The position numbers and the translations under genes were made by a program. From Altererythrobacter sp. Root672 (GTDB taxonomy: Bacteria > Pseudomonadota > Alphaproteobacteria > Sphingomonadales > Sphingomonadaceae), in assembly GCF_001427865.1 (NCBI RefSeq), contig NZ_LMHH01000001.1, positions 682,001-746,000 on the forward strand: a DNA stretch of 64,000 bases, written 5' to 3'. The notes under the pieces were generated by a model, which saw only the letters and a program-made list of their open reading frames with translations, did not search any database and was not told where the DNA came from. Positions 27,157 through 38,492 of this stretch are shown in pieces. Each line of letters starts with the position of its first letter. The stretch's first letter is position 1.

Positions 27157-30096
27157 TCAATCTCGGTTCGCGACCAGGCGCAAATCCCGCCCCCGGATAG
27201 CTCCGGTCGGCACGACTGGCTGCAGGAAGCATCCCGCCACAAGCGTCGGCACGCGACCTGCCGGAACAGCGCGGCTGAACAAGTAGCCCTGACCGAAGTC
27301 GCACGAGAGCTCGATAAGACGGCGAGCCTGGCCTTGGCTTTCGATGCCTTCGGCCACGACTTTGATGCCCAGGCTTCGACCGAGGTTGATCACAGCACGA
27401 ATGATCGCCTCGTCACCGGGATCTTCCATCATGTCGCGGACGAAGCTCTGGTCGATCTTGATCGTATCGACCGGGAACTGCTTGAGATGCCGCAACGAGG
27501 CGTAGCCGGTGCCGAAGTCGTCGAGGGCGATCTTTACCCCGCGCAGGCTCAGCAGGGCGAGGGCACGATGAACGTATTCGGCGCCGCGGCCGAGGAACAC
27601 GGTTTCGGTCACTTCGAGCTGGAAACAGCGCGTCGGGACTTCTGCCCGTTGCAGTTGCTCGAGCAGCCGCTCGGCGAAATTGTCGCGCCGGAACTCGGCG
27701 GCGGACGCGTTGACGGCGACGTGACGAAATTCGACACCCCGGTCGAGCCAGGAGCGGACGTCCCTGATCACCCGGTCGATCATCCGATCACTGATCTGCG
27801 CCGCGACTTCGGCATCTTCGAAAGCCGCCTCGAGCGCTGCGGGATGGCCGATCCGTCCGTTCGGCATGCGCCAGCGGAGCAAAGCCTCGAACCCGACGAG
27901 GGCGCCGGTCGCGAGGTCCAGCTTTGGTTGGTAGTAGGGAATGACCCGGTCCGTACTGAGTGCGTTGCGGGCCAGGTCGACCATCGAATTGCGGCGTTTG
28001 ACGTCCTCGCCCATCTGCGGCTCGAACACCTTGACGATGCCGCGGCCTGCGGCCTTCGCGGCGTAGAGCGCGAGGTCCGCGTTCTTGAGCAAGGCGTCGG
28101 GCGTCCGGCCATGATCGGGGAACAGGCTGGCACCGATGCTGACTCGGCAATCGATGATCCGTCCGGTGTGAATGAACGGTTCGCGCAGGCGCTGCTGGAT
28201 CGCGCGAGCAACGTGCAGCAGCGTGTGCTCTCCGTCCAGTTCGGGCATCACCACCGCGAACTCATCGCCACCGAAGCGCGCCACGGTATCGCAATGCCGG
28301 ACCACGCCGCGCAGGCGCTTGGCAAACATCTTGAGCAGCATGTCGCCGACGTCGTGACCAAGCGAGTCGTTGATCTGCTTGAAATGGTCCATGTCGAGCA
28401 GCAGCAAGCCGACCGCGCGACCGCTGGCTGACGCGCTCTGGATGGCCGCGTCGAGCTTCTCCTGGAACAGGCTTCGGTTGGCGAGACGGGTGAGGGCGTC
28501 GTGGCTGGCACTCCAGCGCACGCGTTCCTCGGCGGTCTTTTCCTCGGTGACATCGCGCACGGTCATGATGATCCGGCGCAGGCCCTGGTCGGCCTTGCTC
28601 GTGCGCCAACCGTTGATGGCGATCCACCGCTCGGCTCGATCGGACGCACGGCGGATGCGGAAGGACTCTTCGAACCGGTTCGCCTGGCCGCTGCGCAGCG
28701 CTTCGACGTGTTCGCGGAATTTTGCCTGGTCGCCCGGATGGACGCATTTCTCCGCCGCGGCGAACCCGGGCTGGACGCCTTCTCCAAGGCCGAAGATCTC
28801 GCGCAGTCGCTCGGACCATTCTCGCTTGTGAAGCGAGGCGTCGTAGTCCCACACCCCGAGGCCAGCGGCCTCCGCGGCGAGGCGGAAGCGCTCTTCGCTT
28901 TCGCGCAGGGCTTCTTCGACCAGCTTGCGCTCGGTGATGTCTAGATGCGCGCCGATGCTGGAGACGGTTTTTCCCGAAGCGTCGCGGTGCCGTTTGGTGC
29001 GGCTATAGATCCAGCGGACCTCGCCGTTGTCGGGCCGCACGATGCGATATTCGCACTGCACGGTATCGTCCCGATAGACGGTTTCCTTGATCATCTGGCC
29101 GAACAGCTCGCGGTCGGCGGGGTGGACGATCTCCATCCAATCGGCAGCGCTGAGGGATTTTGTTCCCGCCGGGAGGCCAGCCTGTTTGACGAAGTACTCG
29201 GACATCCGGGAGATCATGCCCGGAGTCGTTTCGAAATCTGCGAGGCCGGTGGCCTCTTGCACTAGCCGAAGCCGTTCCTCGCTGTGCACGAGCGCGTCCA
29301 GGGTCTGCTGTCGCTCGTTGACGTCGCGCGAGATGCACATGTGCACCTTGGACCCGTCGGGCATCAGGAACGGCACGGCGTGAGCTTCGACATGCCGCCG
29401 GCGCCCGAGCAATCCGATGACCTCGTAAGTCCACACCACCGATTCGCCGGCCATGACACGCCGATGCACATCGAGGCAGGACTCGAAATATTCCGGGGGG
29501 ACCGGGATGTAGCCGGGCGTAGTGAGGCTGGCGAGGTCGGGTGCCTGGAGCAGTTCCAGGCCTCTCGGGTTGATGTGGATCAGCTGAGCGGATTCGTCGA
29601 AGATCTTCACGCAGTCCGGCATCGCGTCGAAGATGGCCTTCAACCTGGCCTCGCTGTCGCGAAGCGCACTTTGCACTTCGACCAGGGCCGTGATGTCCTC
29701 GCAGGTGGTCACCGAAAGGCCTTGCTCGGTGTCGCGGTTCTTGATCGCGTAGGTCTTGTCGCCGCGAGTCATCGTGCCGAACGGATAGCTACCCGATCGA
29801 AGCTGTTCGCGAATGTCGGCCCGAATTTGTTCGACGGACTTTCCGGCCGGGTAATGGCCGGCTTCGATCCCGAGTGCGATCAACTCGGTGCTTGTCATCC
29901 CCGGACGAAGCGAACCGGCGGGGACATGCAGAATTTCAGAGTAACGCCGGTTGAGGAGGGTGATGCGGCCCTCTGCATCGAACATGCAAAGTCCCTGGTG
30001 CATGTGCTCCAGCGCGTCGCGGTGCAGCGCCAGCTGCTCCTCGAGCCATGCATTGCGTTCTTCAAGCTCGGCCAGGCTTCGGGCCTGCTCTGACAT
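27157..30096 (-). CDS. Multi-PAS GGDEF-EAL protein
   Basis: This soluble 979-residue regulator starts with a coiled segment (LAELEERNAWLEEQL), then about four PAS domains (MHQGLCMFDAEGRITLLN; FDAMPDCVKIFDESAQLIHI; a PAS_3-like part with IVHPADRELF; another with CVHPGDQAKF). GGDEF follows (RFGGDEF at ~609), then EAL (GFEALLRW at ~737; DDFGTGYASLRHL; VAEGIES). RHCD stands five residues before GGDEF, so a c-di-GMP inhibitory I-site is present, unlike the two paralogues at 9.5-14.6 kb. No membrane helix or PilZ domain is seen. ATG 30096 fits the coiled N-terminus; an extension to 30204 would cross the bamD promoter region. Confidence 0.88.
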   Translation of the reverse strand: MSEQARSLAELEERNAWLEEQLALHRDALEHMHQGLCMFDAEGRITLLNRRYSEILHVPAGSLRPGMTSTELIALGIEAGHYPAGKSVEQIRADIREQLRSGSYPFGTMTRGDKTYAIKNRDTEQGLSVTTCEDITALVEVQSALRDSEARLKAIFDAMPDCVKIFDESAQLIHINPRGLELLQAPDLASLTTPGYIPVPPEYFESCLDVHRRVMAGESVVWTYEVIGLLGRRRHVEAHAVPFLMPDGSKVHMCISRDVNERQQTLDALVHSEERLRLVQEATGLADFETTPGMISRMSEYFVKQAGLPAGTKSLSAADWMEIVHPADRELFGQMIKETVYRDDTVQCEYRIVRPDNGEVRWIYSRTKRHRDASGKTVSSIGAHLDITERKLVEEALRESEERFRLAAEAAGLGVWDYDASLHKREWSERLREIFGLGEGVQPGFAAAEKCVHPGDQAKFREHVEALRSGQANRFEESFRIRRASDRAERWIAINGWRTSKADQGLRRIIMTVRDVTEEKTAEERVRWSASHDALTRLANRSLFQEKLDAAIQSASASGRAVGLLLLDMDHFKQINDSLGHDVGDMLLKMFAKRLRGVVRHCDTVARFGGDEFAVVMPELDGEHTLLHVARAIQQRLREPFIHTGRIIDCRVSIGASLFPDHGRTPDALLKNADLALYAAKAAGRGIVKVFEPQMGEDVKRRNSMVDLARNALSTDRVIPYYQPKLDLATGALVGFEALLRWRMPNGRIGHPAALEAAFEDAEVAAQISDRMIDRVIRDVRSWLDRGVEFRHVAVNASAAEFRRDNFAERLLEQLQRAEVPTRCFQLEVTETVFLGRGAEYVHRALALLSLRGVKIALDDFGTGYASLRHLKQFPVDTIKIDQSFVRDMMEDPGDEAIIRAVINLGRSLGIKVVAEGIESQGQARRLIELSCDFGQGYLFSRAVPAGRVPTLVAGCFLQPVVPTGAIRGRDLRLVANRD

Positions 30097-30250
30097 ATTG
30101 ACTGATCCCACCCTCGAATGGGTGGTTTGCCAGAGAGTTGATAACGCAAACAAAGGGGTGGCTAAGGGATCGCGCGTAGTGCGCATATGGCTGGGAGCAA
30201 CCATGGCGACTTCACTTGGCGTTCACGAACCCGCTGGCTATAGGCTGGGC

Positions 30251-31054
30251 ATGACTGCTCGCTCACCCCGCAAAATCGCCCTCATTGCCGCTGCCTGCGC
30301 GGTGGTCCCGCTCACTGCGGGTTGCTCCATGTTCAGCGGAAAGGGCGGAGATCGGGATACGGCCTACATCGCGCGCGACGTCGAATCGCTCTACGCCGCC
30401 GCAAAGGACCGGCTCGACAGGGGCGATGTCAGGGTAGCGGCGGCTCTGTTTGACGAAGTCGAGCGGCAGCATCCCTACTCGCCCTGGGCCCGTCGCGCGC
30501 AGTTGATGAGCGCGTTCTCCTATTACCTGATGCAGGACTACACCAAGGCGATCGACTCGGCTCAGCGGTTCCTGTCGATCCACCCGGGTAACAAGGACGC
30601 GCCCTACGCCTATTACCTGATCGCGCTCAGCTACTACGAGCAGATCAGCGACGTCGACCGCGACCAGTCGATCACGCAGCAGGCCCTCACGGCACTCACC
30701 GACATCCAGCGGCGCTATCCCAACAGCGAATATGCCGCCGATGCCCGGCTGAAGGTCGACCTCGTGTACGATCACCTTGCCGGCAAAGAGATGCAGATTG
30801 GCCGCTTCTACGAGAAGACCGGCCAGTGGCTTGCGGCGCAGATGCGGTTCCAGAACGTGGTCGAGACCTATCAGACCACAAGTCATGCGGCCGAGGCGCT
30901 CTACCGTCTGACTGAGACTAGCCTCGCGCTCGGGCTACCCGGCGAAGCGAAAAAGTACGCCGCCGTGCTGGGGGCAAACTACCCCGGCAGCGAGTGGTAC
31001 GAGAAGGCTTTCGCGCTGATGCAGGAAAACGCACCGCAGCAAGCCGGCGGCTGA
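30251..31054 (+). CDS. bamD: Outer membrane assembly lipoprotein BamD
   Basis: BamD (267 residues) is an essential lipoprotein of the BAM complex, which folds outer-membrane barrels. It has a signal peptide with lipobox LTAGC (Cys25). TPR repeats follow (SLYAAAKDRLDRGDVRVAAALFDEVERQHPYSPWA; AFSYYLMQDYTKAIDSAQRFL; YLIALSYYEQI). Length and the YPNSEYAADA motif match the family. In alphaproteobacteria bamD sits between lpxC and recN; here recN and ligA follow, but lpxC and ftsZ are replaced upstream by a divergent GGDEF-EAL gene. ATG 30251 was chosen as the start of the signal peptide. Confidence 0.95.
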   Translation: MTARSPRKIALIAAACAVVPLTAGCSMFSGKGGDRDTAYIARDVESLYAAAKDRLDRGDVRVAAALFDEVERQHPYSPWARRAQLMSAFSYYLMQDYTKAIDSAQRFLSIHPGNKDAPYAYYLIALSYYEQISDVDRDQSITQQALTALTDIQRRYPNSEYAADARLKVDLVYDHLAGKEMQIGRFYEKTGQWLAAQMRFQNVVETYQTTSHAAEALYRLTETSLALGLPGEAKKYAAVLGANYPGSEWYEKAFALMQENAPQQAGG

Positions 31055-31060
31055 GTTTCA

Positions 31061-31089
31061 CAGAGTTTCGGGTACTTTCCGGAACTCTG
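31061..31089. terminator. Hairpin between bamD and the convergent PilZ gene
   Basis: CAGAGTTTCGGG and TCCGGAACTCTG pair at 10 of 12 positions (plus G-T pairs) around a 5-base loop, 7 bases after the bamD stop. No T run follows. Placement between two convergent genes suggests shared termination. Confidence 0.5.
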
Positions 31090-31102
31090 ACCAGTCGGCT
31101 AG

Positions 31103-31441
31103 CTAGCCTGAGGTGCCGTAGCGGCGGGTTTCGCCTGGGCCTTCACCGCGGCAATGGGCGATCAGTCCGCTAAGTTCACCGTTGAACAGAGCCTGGTCGA
31201 ATCGCACGCCAGCGATTCCGTCATGGAACCAGCGAATGTGGCCATTGAGGCGCTGTTCGTTGACTTCCAGGGAGACCGCTTCGCCGACGACAAAGCCCGC
31301 GCGGCCGAGGCTGCTAATGCGGCACCCTTCCGACGACAGCTCGATCATGAGCCCGTCGACAGGCTTTTGGCCCGCCTTCGCGAGCTGCATTAATTGGCGT
31401 ACAGCATGGCGCTTGTATGAGCGGATCGCCAGCACGGTCAT
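31103..31441 (-). CDS. Small PilZ-domain protein
   Basis: The 112-residue product from ATG 31441 has the features of a single PilZ domain: basic RSYKRHAVRQLMQ at the start, LSSEGCRISS in place of the (D/N)xSxxG motif, and GHIRWFHDGIAGVRFDQAL near the end. The first arginine motif is less regular than the RxxxR consensus, so c-di-GMP binding is likely but not certain. It is transcribed against bamD and recN and interrupts the usual bamD-recN adjacency. The frame stays open upstream into recN antisense, which is not coding. The 178-bp divergent gap to recN holds an AT-rich tract (31480-31520) suitable for promoters. Confidence 0.72.
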   Translation of the reverse strand: MTVLAIRSYKRHAVRQLMQLAKAGQKPVDGLMIELSSEGCRISSLGRAGFVVGEAVSLEVNEQRLNGHIRWFHDGIAGVRFDQALFNGELSGLIAHCRGEGPGETRRYGTSG

Positions 31442-31619
31442 CGAACCAACCCCCCATCTCAAATCGGTCAATTCGAAGTAAACAATATCTTTATTAACAA
31501 ATTCTTCCACAGGTATTTTTGCGTAGCTATTTTGCCGCCTGTTTTGCGGGCAATTCCGTGGGCAGGTGCGGGCTCGCCGTTGCGCGGTGGTATGGGCTAC
31601 CTTAAGACCTGAACGCGCT

Positions 31620-33284
31620 ATGCTGACCTCGCTCGCGATCCGAAATATCGTCCTGATCGAGGCGTTAGATCTCGCCTTCGGACCGGGTCTTGGCGTGCTC
31701 ACGGGCGAGACCGGGGCGGGCAAGTCGATCCTGCTCGACGCGCTCGGATTGGTACTCGGCAATCGGGCTGAGACCGGACTGGTGCGAAGCGGCGAAGATC
31801 AGGCAAGCGTTACCGCAACGTTTGAATTCGCCGAGCTTCCCGATGCGATCCGCCTGACTTTGGCTGAGGCTGAGGTGGAGCTCGAACCGGGAGAGCCCCT
31901 GATCCTGAGGCGCCGGGTTAAGACTGACGGCGCGTCCAAGGCCTGGATCAACGATCAACCAGTCGGTGCTGCCCTGCTGCGGGACCTGGCCCCCGCGCTA
32001 GTCGAACTGCACGGCCAGCACGATGATCGCGGACTGGTTAACCCACGCGGGCATCGTGCCCTGCTTGATCGCTACGCCGGCGGCGATGTCGCTGGGGTTG
32101 AGGACGCGTGGGCAAAGTGGCGGGCGGCCGAAGCGCGGCTCGATGCTGCGCGGGCTGCGATTGCCCAGGCCAGCGCCGACCAGGACTTGCTGCTCGCACA
32201 TCTCGCGGAACTGGCCGGCATCGCGCCGGAAGAAGGTGAGGAAGAGCGCTTGGCGCTGTCGCGGGCGGACATGCAGAAGGGGGAGAAGCTCTCGGGGGAT
32301 CTCGAAGCGCTGCGGTTGGTGTGGGACGGATCGGATTCTGCGCTAGCCCAGTTGCGTGGCGCAGCGCGGCGGCTTGATCGGATCGGCAGCGAACACCCGC
32401 TCCTGGCCGAAGCGCTTGCTTCCCTCGATCGCGCGGTGATCGAAGCGGGGGAGGCCGAAGCCAAACTTGAGGCGGCGGCAGAGGCACTGACATTCGATCC
32501 TGCCGAACTCGACCGGATCGAGACGCGCCTGTTCGAACTTCGCGCGCTGGCCCGCAAACACAATTGCCAGCCCGACGATCTACCGGCCGCGATGCGCGAT
32601 CTTCGCTCGAAGCTGGACGCGATTGAGGCGGGCGATGCCGAGATCGGTGAATTGGAGCGCGCTGCGCAGGAAGCTGCCCAAGTCTATCGCGCCCGTGCCG
32701 AAGCTCTGCACGCCACGCGCGTCGCGGCCGCGGTGCGGCTCGATGGGGCCGTGGCGGGCGAATTGGCTCCGCTCAAGCTCGACGCCGCCCGGTTCAAGAC
32801 TTCGGTCAGCGAATTGCCGGAGGAGCGGTGGGGACCCCAGGGCCTCGATGCGGTCGAGTTCCTCATCGCCACCAATCCCGGCGCCCCCTTCGCCCCGCTC
32901 AACAAGATCGCCAGCGGCGGCGAACTCTCACGCTTCATCCTGGCGCTGAAGGTCGCCCTGGCCGAGCAAGGCGGGGCGGCGACGGTGATCTTCGACGAGA
33001 TCGATCGCGGCGTCGGCGGCGCGGTGGCCAGCGCGATCGGCGAACGTCTCGCGCGATTGGCCGAGGGTGGGCAATTGCTGGCGGTGACCCATTCTCCGCA
33101 AGTGGCGGCGAGGGGCGGTATGCACTACCTTATCGCCAAGTCGAGCGAAGGCACGGTCACGCGGACCTCTGTGTCGTTGCTGGACCAGGCTGGGCGGCAA
33201 GAGGAGATCGCTCGGATGCTCTCGGGTGCGGAGATTACCAACGAGGCCAGGGCGCAGGCGGATCGGCTGCTGGAGGGCGTGTGA
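31620..33284 (+). CDS. recN: DNA repair protein RecN
   Basis: RecN (554 residues) is an SMC-like ATPase that acts early at double-strand breaks. The N-terminus LTSLAIRNIVLIEALDLAF, Walker A GETGAGKS, LVELHGQHDDRGLVNP, a long coiled-coil middle and Walker B VIFDEIDRGVGG followed by VTHSPQVAARG are all present at normal length. ATG 31620 matches the family start. The stop overlaps the GTG of the GNAT gene by four bases. I do not see a GTTC-N7-GTTC LexA box upstream, although recN is SOS-regulated in many bacteria. Confidence 0.95.
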   Translation: MLTSLAIRNIVLIEALDLAFGPGLGVLTGETGAGKSILLDALGLVLGNRAETGLVRSGEDQASVTATFEFAELPDAIRLTLAEAEVELEPGEPLILRRRVKTDGASKAWINDQPVGAALLRDLAPALVELHGQHDDRGLVNPRGHRALLDRYAGGDVAGVEDAWAKWRAAEARLDAARAAIAQASADQDLLLAHLAELAGIAPEEGEEERLALSRADMQKGEKLSGDLEALRLVWDGSDSALAQLRGAARRLDRIGSEHPLLAEALASLDRAVIEAGEAEAKLEAAAEALTFDPAELDRIETRLFELRALARKHNCQPDDLPAAMRDLRSKLDAIEAGDAEIGELERAAQEAAQVYRARAEALHATRVAAAVRLDGAVAGELAPLKLDAARFKTSVSELPEERWGPQGLDAVEFLIATNPGAPFAPLNKIASGGELSRFILALKVALAEQGGAATVIFDEIDRGVGGAVASAIGERLARLAEGGQLLAVTHSPQVAARGGMHYLIAKSSEGTVTRTSVSLLDQAGRQEEIARMLSGAEITNEARAQADRLLEGV

Positions 33285-33958
33285 CCCATCCACTCGACCG
33301 CCCAATCTGGAATGCCCTGACCACGCGGCAGGCGGATCTCGCGGCCGTTAGCGGGGCTGCGGTCCGCATTGATCCCGCCTACGGCCCTTTTGCCGCAGCA
33401 CGCGACACGAGCGACGAAGCGCAAGCGGCGCTCGTCGCCACCCTGCGCGGACCGGACGATCGGATCGGCGTTGTCGAGCGCGAGGCCTGGCCGGCTCCAC
33501 CTGGCACGCAAGTCCTTGGCGGGGGTGACCTTGTGCAGATGGTGTTCGAAGGCTCTGCGCCCGAGATCGATCCGCGCATCGAACTGCTCACTGATGCCGA
33601 CGCGCAGCAGATGGCTGAACTGGCTTTCGCGACCGAACCGGGGCCTTGGGCCGAAGCAACCCACCGCTACGGCGACTACTTCGGCATTCGAATCGACGGC
33701 CGCCTCGCGGCGATGGCTGGCGAACGCCTGCGGGTGCCGGGGATGGCGGAACTTAGCGGCGTTTCGACCTGGCCCGAGTTCAGGGGGCAGGGCCTGGCAG
33801 GAGCGCTGGTGCGCCGGGTCGTGCGCGGCTTCCTCGACCGTGGCGATACGCCTTTCCTGCATTGCTACGCCGCCAACGCCGGGGCGATCGGGCTCTACGA
33901 GGCGCTCGGCTTCCGTACGCGGGCGCAGCTGACCTTCACGATACTGGCGCTCGCCTGA
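33281..33958 (+). CDS. GNAT family N-acetyltransferase
   Basis: The 225-residue protein starts at a GTG that overlaps the recN stop (GTGA). The C-terminal half is a GNAT fold: GVSTWPEFRGQGLAGALVRR is the acetyl-CoA-binding motif A, and HCYAANAGAIGLYEALGFR the C-terminal motif typical of amino-group acetyltransferases such as those with FR47-like domains. The N-terminal 100 residues may fold as a second, degenerate GNAT half. The substrate is unknown. It is translationally coupled to recN and followed 21 bases later by the small lipoprotein, inside the otherwise conserved recN-ligA interval. Confidence 0.82.
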   Translation: MTHPLDRPIWNALTTRQADLAAVSGAAVRIDPAYGPFAAARDTSDEAQAALVATLRGPDDRIGVVEREAWPAPPGTQVLGGGDLVQMVFEGSAPEIDPRIELLTDADAQQMAELAFATEPGPWAEATHRYGDYFGIRIDGRLAAMAGERLRVPGMAELSGVSTWPEFRGQGLAGALVRRVVRGFLDRGDTPFLHCYAANAGAIGLYEALGFRTRAQLTFTILALA

Positions 33959-33979
33959 CGAGGCGCTAGGAAGAAGTCG

Positions 33980-36507
<2,528 letters not shown>

Positions 36508-36519
36508 TCCCGCGCGGTA

Positions 36520-36927
36520 TCAGCCCTCGTGCAACTTGCGGCCGACCCACCATGTGGTGAGAGCTCCAGCCGCTCCACAAAGCGCATAGGGCAGGATCGT
36601 GTGCGTCATGAGATGCGCGCGGACCTGATCGGTAGTCGGATTTGTCAGCAGCAGGAGGGTGGCGGTGAAGATGAAGCCGAGGGCCGCCGCACCGGCTGGA
36701 CCCTCCTGGTCGAGCTTGCACAGGATCATCCAGACCGGCACGCAGATCGCGGCGATGGCGGCCCCGTAGAACACCATGACCACTAGCAGGCCGCCAAACA
36801 CCAGAGGTTCGCCGAACGCGCTGTAGACATAGGCTGACGCCAACAAGGCCCCGCAAGCGACGCCCGCGGCGAGAGCCAGCAGGTTGCGCCAGAGCGCTCC
36901 TGCGACGCGCGCTTTTTCGAGTGGCAT
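36520..36927 (-). CDS. Four-helix membrane protein of unknown function
   Basis: From ATG 36927 the product is 135 residues with four predicted membrane helices (NLLALAAGVACGALLASAYV, PLVFGGLLVVMVFYGAAIAA, AGAAALGFIFTATLLLLT, ILPYALCGAAGALTTWWV). No family is recognised. It converges with ligA, 12 bases from its stop. The frame runs open upstream to 37308 but that part is antisense-like. The 185 bases upstream (36928-37112) hold no gene that I can support. Confidence 0.65.
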   Translation of the reverse strand: MPLEKARVAGALWRNLLALAAGVACGALLASAYVYSAFGEPLVFGGLLVVMVFYGAAIAAICVPVWMILCKLDQEGPAGAAALGFIFTATLLLLTNPTTDQVRAHLMTHTILPYALCGAAGALTTWWVGRKLHEG

Positions 36928-37112
36928 CCGACCAGAATATGGTCTCGCCGGATCGGCGGCAAGCGCACCACCCTTGCATCTGCGGCGGGCCGACGCGGCG
37001 CGAAGCCGGACCGTCAGAGTCGTGCGGGTTCTGCGGTAACCGGTTCGATTTGCGCCACGCTTTGACGGGGTCGAGCGCGCTTTAGCGGGTCCTTGAACGG
37101 CAACATGCTGGT

Positions 37113-38399
37113 TTACGGCGCGGCGAAGCGAGCCTCGTGTTCGAAGAACTCCTCGTAGCCCGGCCAGGGGATGTGTCCCTCGGTGTGCTGGTACCAGCCG
37201 AGCTTGTACTTCGCGTCGTCGTCGGTTCCGGGCTTGGGCATTGCGGCGGTCGGCACGGTCGAGCCGAACACGAGCCACGCGGGCTGCGCCGCCCGCTCCG
37301 CCTGCCACATGCCGGTGGGATCGACCCAGGCATCGCCTTTCTCGGCCACGCCGCTGGTGATGAAGAGTGGACGCGGAGCTCGCAGCGCGATCAACGTATG
37401 CGCGTCGATCGGCAGGTTGGCCGTTGTCCGGTCACCCCGGGCGTAGTCCATGATGTTGGGCGTGAACCAGTGGAACGCGCCCGAGCTTGCCATGTTCTCC
37501 CACCGTTCGCCGAAATCGCGCCGCATCAGCTTGGCGCCGCCCGCGCCCGAGCTGGAGACGTTGGCGTCGGCGAAGGCGTGATCGAAGGCAGCTGCTACGA
37601 GCACGCCCTTGCCGAAGCGCGAGTGGCCCTGGAGCGAGATACGCTCGCCGTTGATGCGGGGGTCGCGGGCCATTTCCTCGCGTAGCTGGCTCGCACCCCA
37701 GGCCCAGGCGCGCAACGCGCCCCAGTCGGTCTTCTCGCGCGGCCAGCGGGCGAGGCCAATGACACCCTGCTGCATTTGCGCGGCGCTATCGGCCTGGAGC
37801 ATCTGCGGCCGAAAAGCGACGTGGGTAAAACCGCGCGACAAGGCCATCGCCACGCCGTCGGGCGGGGGAGGGCCGCCGAAGTTGGGAGTGCGTCCGCCGG
37901 GCCAGATGTAGGTGTAGTCGATCAGGGCGGGGGTGTTCGCGGCTTTCGCGGGAAAGGTCAGGATCGCATCGATCGTCGGGCCCATGCGTCCATCAGGCGC
38001 GATAACCTGGCCGATCCATTGTTCGGCCGTCGCGCCACGTCGGCCTTCGACCTGTTCCTTGCGCCAGACAATTTTGAATTGCGACACGACCTCGGGGATC
38101 CGCCCGACCCAATTGTCCTCGACCAATCGGACGAGTTCCGCGCGGCGCTGTCCCCATTGTTCCGGGGTGGGGGGCGTCGAGCCGGCGAACAGCGGCGGGA
38201 GCGCGAACTGGCCGACTTTGGCCTCTTCGGAGTTGGCCGCGTTGGCATCGGTCGGCGTACCGCTCGCCCCACGACGCAGTTCACCAAAGCCGAAGCGGGA
38301 GCGTTCGGAAGCGTGGACGTCCTCAGCTGTCTGAGCTGATGCCGCCGTACCTGAAACAAGTGCCAGCAGAGCCATTGCCCCGGCAAGACATCGAAACAT
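37113..38399 (-). CDS. CE15-like glucuronoyl esterase, secreted
   Basis: This 428-residue alpha/beta hydrolase has a signal peptide (LAGAMALLALVSGTAASAQ, cleavage near residue 23). Its nucleophile elbow is LQGHSRFGKG, followed by SSSGAGGAKLMRRDFGE, HWFTPN and a C-terminal HTEGHIPWPGYEEF with the catalytic-type His. This is the pattern of bacterial carbohydrate esterase family 15, which cleaves ester links between glucuronic acid on xylan and lignin. Bacterial members are diverse and may have other esters as substrates. It follows the Tat-exported oxidoreductase 94 bases downstream on the same strand. ATG 38399 was chosen as the start of the signal peptide. Confidence 0.78.
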   Translation of the reverse strand: MFRCLAGAMALLALVSGTAASAQTAEDVHASERSRFGFGELRRGASGTPTDANAANSEEAKVGQFALPPLFAGSTPPTPEQWGQRRAELVRLVEDNWVGRIPEVVSQFKIVWRKEQVEGRRGATAEQWIGQVIAPDGRMGPTIDAILTFPAKAANTPALIDYTYIWPGGRTPNFGGPPPPDGVAMALSRGFTHVAFRPQMLQADSAAQMQQGVIGLARWPREKTDWGALRAWAWGASQLREEMARDPRINGERISLQGHSRFGKGVLVAAAFDHAFADANVSSSGAGGAKLMRRDFGERWENMASSGAFHWFTPNIMDYARGDRTTANLPIDAHTLIALRAPRPLFITSGVAEKGDAWVDPTGMWQAERAAQPAWLVFGSTVPTAAMPKPGTDDDAKYKLGWYQHTEGHIPWPGYEEFFEHEARFAAP

Positions 38400-38492
38400 C
38401 GAGAAACCCCCAACCCATCGTGCGCAACCCGATCCCGCGGGTTTTCGACCTGACTTCAATCCTCTAGCGGCACATTACGTCCACACTATGGC